Source of the DNA: Patescibacteria group bacterium UBA6130 | Lineage (GTDB): Bacteria; Patescibacteriota; Microgenomatia; UBA12405; UBA6130 | DNA: 41,101 nt | Assembly (NCBI GenBank): GCA_002428285.1 | Contig: DIVO01000050.1 | Location: 9,554 to 50,654, forward strand | Direction: 5' to 3' | In this document: in pieces, positions 40,878-41,101 of the stretch | How positions within the stretch are numbered: the stretch's first letter is position 1 | Layout of the letters: each line of letters starts with the position of its first letter | Notes under the pieces: generated by a model | The model's input: the letters and a program-made list of their open reading frames with translations, nothing else | The model's database searches: none | Told to the model about the DNA's origin: nothing | Position numbers and translations under genes: made by a program

Positions 40878-41101
40878 ATGAGAATATTAGTTGTTGAAGA
40901 TGAACATCGTATTGCCAACACAATTAAAGAAGGACTTGAACAAGAAAGATATGCTGTGGATGTTGCTTATGATGGAGAGGCGGGATATGACCTGGCATCC
41001 ACTGAAGACTACGATGTGATAGTCTTAGATTTGATGCTGCCAAAAATGGATGGTTTGGAAATTTGCAGAAAACTTCGTCAAGAACATATCCACATTCCCA
41101 T
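40878..41101 (+). CDS. OmpR-family response regulator, N-terminal part (cut by window end)
   Basis: The receiver domain of a two-component response regulator; 74 codons are visible and the frame continues past the window. MRILVVEDEHRIANTIKEGL gives the acidic pocket (Glu7, Asp8), and VLDLMLPKMDGLE contains the phospho-acceptor Asp51. The sequence is typical of OmpR/PhoB regulators (CusR/MprA-like), which carry a winged-helix output domain; that part is outside. TATAAT at 40864-40869 ends 8 nt before the ATG and no Shine-Dalgarno exists, so the transcript is probably leaderless. A histidine kinase would be expected downstream. Confidence 0.9.
   Translation, partial: MRILVVEDEHRIANTIKEGLEQERYAVDVAYDGEAGYDLASTEDYDVIVLDLMLPKMDGLEICRKLRQEHIHIP

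Overview
The window is low-GC bacterial DNA with the standard genetic code: TGA is used as a stop (for example at the end of hsdR) and TGG encodes Trp. Gene content points to Patescibacteria (Candidate Phyla Radiation), perhaps the Microgenomates side. Reasons are DUF5652-, DUF5674- and DUF7670-like small proteins, a CxxC zinc-ribbon protein with a Lys-rich tail, tRNAs without encoded CCA, a tRNA interrupted by a group I intron, and many small one- or two-helix membrane proteins. The lineage call is an inference from recognised families; no rRNA is present to confirm it.

Layout. 1-1.1 kb: tRNA-Arg(CCG), a NUDIX hydrolase and tRNA-Ser(CGA), bracketed by two copies of a GC-rich hairpin repeat module. 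1.1-8.8 kb: mostly core genes, namely small unknowns, a rhomboid protease, an amino acid permease, DnaG primase and the primary sigma factor RpoD. 9.0-9.35 kb: tRNA-Asn(GUU) split by a 281-nt group I intron inside the anticodon. 9.35-17.3 kb: a defence island beginning directly after that tRNA. It holds a HEAD-type HTH gene and a tightly coupled type I restriction-modification operon (hsdR-hsdM-X-hsdS-Y-Z), where X has an R-x4-H HEPN-like motif and Y is a zinc-knuckle protein. A minus-strand XRE regulator overlaps the end of the operon.

17.3-28.3 kb: an accessory region that looks like a graveyard. Short plus-strand cassettes alternate with minus-strand remnants of the 3' end of large serine recombinases. 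Several genes here are broken: a membrane protein with an in-frame TAG, a gene with two compensating frameshifts, a frameshifted DUF5674 gene, a frameshifted HNH endonuclease and a Cys-containing protein riddled with stops. Intact genes include a PD-(D/E)XK nuclease-like protein, a HEXXH (metallopeptidase-like) protein and a cold shock protein with a clear terminator.

28.3-41.1 kb: XRE/DUF2975 and XRE/HEAT pairs, an L-threonine dehydrogenase-like epimerase-family protein, and a run of exported proteins with unusually strong Shine-Dalgarno sites, including a 56-residue secreted peptide. Then come a deacetylase-like/thioredoxin-like fusion, a DEAD-box helicase with a long structured leader able to form two exclusive folds, a zinc-ribbon protein, an ATP-grasp ligase, a YdjM-type membrane hydrolase, a DUF4870-like protein and the start of an OmpR-family response regulator.

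Two translation-start styles coexist. Several genes have a -10 box only 5-9 nt before ATG, which implies leaderless mRNAs. The exported-protein cluster and csp have near-perfect Shine-Dalgarno sites. The strongest leads are the anticodon-splitting intron, the helicase leader switch, the HEPN-like gene inside the hsd operon, and the repeated recombinase-tail/cassette architecture.
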